Assembly (NCBI GenBank): GCA_008921705.1
Contig: VFFE01007836.1
Coordinates: 3,306,360 to 3,370,359, forward strand
Origin: Burhinus oedicnemus
Taxonomy: Eukaryota; Chordata; Aves; Charadriiformes; Burhinidae
Length of the DNA: 64,000 nt
Reading direction: 5' to 3'
The position numbers were made by a program, and so were the translations under genes. Positions 63,951 to 64,000 of this stretch are shown here, piece after piece. The notes below the pieces were generated by a model. That model was not told the DNA's origin. It did not search any database and saw only the letters and a list, made by a program, of their open reading frames with translations. Each line of letters starts with the position of its first letter. Position 1 is the stretch's first letter.

Positions 63951-64000
63951 GTAAGGAAAATCTGCATCCCTTCCCTAGGCGAAAAACTTGTTGCTAACTA

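Overview
The window reads as nuclear DNA of a bird. It has long AT-rich non-coding stretches, introns with GT..AG ends, CR1 LINE 3' ends carrying the ATTCTATG-type tail, homopolymer runs and pentanucleotide satellites, and two recognisable vertebrate genes, both on the + strand. No species can be named. I see no bacterial, viral, CRISPR or operon-like content and no unknown multi-gene system. Nearly all open frames in the non-coding parts look like chance.

Layout. (1) 1-13.7 kb is the 3' end of ADGRL4 (ELTD1), an adhesion GPCR: about 9.9 kb of intron, three coding exons (9900-9991, 11567-11735, 12272-12331 plus stop) and a 3'UTR ending near two AATAAA signals around 13.66-13.69 kb. (2) 13.7-49 kb is about 35 kb of intergenic DNA. 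It holds two CR1 3' fragments, older repeat remnants, simple repeats, stretches that look like conserved non-coding elements, and an isolated CpG island of about 500 bp at 25.55-26.05 kb with no known gene attached. A cluster of nuclear-receptor half-sites lies at 43.68-43.71 kb. (3) 49.0-64 kb is the 5' part of a vitellogenin gene: TATA box, very short leader, signal-peptide exon, 21-nt second exon and twelve exons in all, coding for the first ~605 residues. These make up the N-terminal beta-barrel and the start of the alpha-helical domain. The gene runs off the right edge.

The vitellogenin family call is secure. The VTG1 paralogue call is supported by the neighbouring ADGRL4 gene (recalled avian synteny) and by clear divergence from VTG2. 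ADGRL4 is an endothelial receptor and VTG is a liver-expressed, oestrogen-induced yolk precursor, so adjacency does not imply a shared pathway. The open questions are regulatory: what the orphan CpG island drives, and whether the receptor-site cluster 5.3 kb upstream is an oestrogen-responsive enhancer for the yolk gene.
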